A stretch of 64,000 nucleotides of DNA. Origin: Algoriphagus yeomjeoni. Its GTDB lineage: Bacteria; Bacteroidota; Bacteroidia; Cytophagales; Cyclobacteriaceae. The stretch covers positions 248,001 to 312,000 of the forward strand of contig NZ_QLLK01000003.1 of assembly GCF_003259505.1 (NCBI RefSeq). The letters are read 5' to 3'. Each line of letters begins with the position of its first letter. The first letter of the stretch is position 1. Under the pieces are notes generated by a model. It ran no database searches and was not told the DNA's origin. It saw nothing but the letters and a program-made list of their open reading frames with translations. The position numbers and the translations under genes were made by a program. This document shows, piece by piece, positions 62,874-64,000 of this stretch.

Positions 62874-62987
62874 GCGGGTGTTGCGGTATGGATACTGAAG
62901 TAAGATTGTCACAATTCTGACATTATTTTTCAAACAAGATGGAATGAATTGATTACCAATTCTTAGTTTAGGATAAAATATCTAGCT

Positions 62988-63725
62988 ATGCTCACGGAAC
63001 AGGAAATCGAATTTTTGGAAACTTATGGCTACCTTAATTTGGGTCAGCTTCTGACAAACGAAGAGGTCAAACAAGTCAATGATAGAATAGCGGATTTGAT
63101 GCAGACCGAGGGAGAAAATGCTGGAGCGGAATTAGTTGAGTCCAAATATATCCGACACCCAAAAGAAGAAGGAGCGGACCGTTTAGCCGATTTGGTTAAT
63201 AAGGGGCCTGTCTTCGATGTTTTTTATACGCATCCTCGAGTGCTAGCTGGTATAGAGGCAGTTTTGGGACAGCAATACAAGTTGTCCTCGCTCAATTACC
63301 GGGCTGCAAAACCAGGTATGGGTCTCCAGAAACTTCATGTGGATTGGAAAAATACGGTCGTCGATGGAGCGTATAAAGTCTGCAATAGCATTTGGCTTTT
63401 TGACGACTTTACCGAGCACAATGGTTCTACGCGGATCGTTCCAAAGTCCCACAAGTTAAGTTCTCTTCCTGATGAAGTGATGGCAGATCCTCTTGACAAA
63501 CATCCCGATGAAATCCGGATAATAGCACCAGCAGGCTCAGTTTTTATCTTCAACTCGCATGTCTGGCATGGAGGCACCATGAATGAAACAGAAAACGTAC
63601 GCAGGAGCATTCACAGCTATTTCTGTAGCAGAGAGCAACCGCAACAGATCGACCAAAAGAAATACATCACTGAGAATACTCTGAAGAGAATTGGTGAAAA
63701 GGGAAGGTGGACTTTAGATGTTTAA
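62988..63725 (+). CDS. Phytanoyl-CoA dioxygenase (PhyH) family protein
   Basis: The 245-residue protein is an Fe(II)/2-oxoglutarate oxygenase. The facial triad is H117 and D119 in KLHVDWKN and H194 in FNSHVWHGG. A 2-oxoglutarate-binding arginine follows in NVRRSIHSYF. The N terminus LTEQEIEFLETYGYL is the usual PhyH start. Such enzymes hydroxylate varied small molecules, and the substrate is not predictable. It follows the PL11 gene by 114 bases on the same strand. Confidence 0.9.
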   Translation: MLTEQEIEFLETYGYLNLGQLLTNEEVKQVNDRIADLMQTEGENAGAELVESKYIRHPKEEGADRLADLVNKGPVFDVFYTHPRVLAGIEAVLGQQYKLSSLNYRAAKPGMGLQKLHVDWKNTVVDGAYKVCNSIWLFDDFTEHNGSTRIVPKSHKLSSLPDEVMADPLDKHPDEIRIIAPAGSVFIFNSHVWHGGTMNETENVRRSIHSYFCSREQPQQIDQKKYITENTLKRIGEKGRWTLDV

Positions 63726-63794
63726 GGGTGAGATTTATGGGCAGTAAACCCGGTCATTTTTAAGTCAATTGCTCAACCATAAACAGGCGACAAA

Positions 63795-64000
63795 CTATTG
63801 CCGCTCTATATACATCACAGCAGAGTCTTCTACGTATTTGGCAGGATTGAAGCTGGAGTAGAATTTATTTCTGAGGTTATTTAGGGGACTATTCATCGCC
63901 ATTATTTTAGATGTAAATTCTACTGGGAACTTGGTAGTGTCCGAATAATTCTTCAAAAGAGTGTCGTATTGATCAATATTAGCCAGCATTCTAGTGGTGA
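63795..64000 (-). CDS. C-terminal part of a gene cut by the right edge
   Basis: The minus-strand frame is open to the end of the window. The visible part has about 67 residues and ends SFNPAKYVEDSAVMYIERQ. There is a methionine at 63989, but no stop lies between it and the edge, so the gene probably begins beyond position 64000. I do not recognise the family from this piece. Confidence 0.5.
   Translation of the reverse strand, partial: TTRMLANIDQYDTLLKNYSDTTKFPVEFTSKIMAMNSPLNNLRNKFYSSFNPAKYVEDSAVMYIERQ

Overview
The window looks like a chromosomal segment of a Bacteroidota bacterium, most likely of the order Cytophagales and Algoriphagus/Cyclobacteriaceae-like. The genus is an inference from gene content and style, not from a search. 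The signs are Bacteroidota-type -7 boxes (TAnnTTTG) close to several start codons, almost no Shine-Dalgarno sequences, signal peptides ending in ...AQ, many lipoproteins, ECF sigma/membrane-protein gene pairs and short intergenic repeats of a kind common in this group. I see no rRNA, tRNA, CRISPR array, prophage, transposase or integrase.

Layout. 1-7 kb: WbqC-like tail, clpC, an ECF sigma gene with a membrane partner, an exported gene broken by a stop codon, and a PolX-type protein. 7-15.6 kb: EVE-domain protein, pyrR-pyrB, a two-gene ABC exporter and a cystathionine beta-synthase-like enzyme. 15.6-20.8 kb: acyltransferase, phenylalanine hydroxylase, and hisH-hisA-hisF-hisIE separated by repeat-filled gaps. 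20.8-24.4 kb: S41 protease, Dabb protein, aldo/keto reductase and SIMPL protein. 24.5-29.2 kb: typA with a cassette inserted behind it. 29.3-33.3 kb: a padR operon of three related membrane proteins, glutaminase and a YCII protein. 34.2-38.2 kb: single-domain response regulator, mlaE-mlaF-mlaD lipid transporter and an EEP phosphatase. 38.4-43.1 kb: acnA and pgi. 43.2-50.6 kb: nitrilase, several exported enzymes (one an apparently exported methyltransferase), a CE15-type esterase, a DAACS symporter and a nucleoside-hydrolase-like lipoprotein. 50.7-54.5 kb: a TPR histidine kinase and NarL-type regulator with repeated TACCTA-type sites, beside a divergent secreted protein. 54.8-57.7 kb: small proteins and a second ECF sigma cassette. 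57.9-64 kb: esterase, D-aminoacylase-like lipoprotein, PL11 rhamnogalacturonan lyase, PhyH-type dioxygenase and a truncated gene at the right edge.

The most unusual locus is 24.5-27.5 kb. The last 34 codons of typA and its terminator occur twice in direct orientation (24502-24677 and 27332-27506). Between the copies lie a secreted six-cysteine peptide and two lipoproteins. A strong terminator sits between the peptide gene and the first lipoprotein, ending two bases before the lipoprotein start codon. This reads as a small acquired peptide/surface-lipoprotein module integrated at the 3' end of typA. The second notable item is a set of inverted heptamers in NarL-like 7-2-7 spacing upstream of both genes of the two-component system. 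Other points are an in-frame stop in a signal peptide (4704-4706), a PolX lacking its polymerase aspartates, a D-aminoacylase lacking canonical zinc ligands, and alternative hairpins just before hisH.
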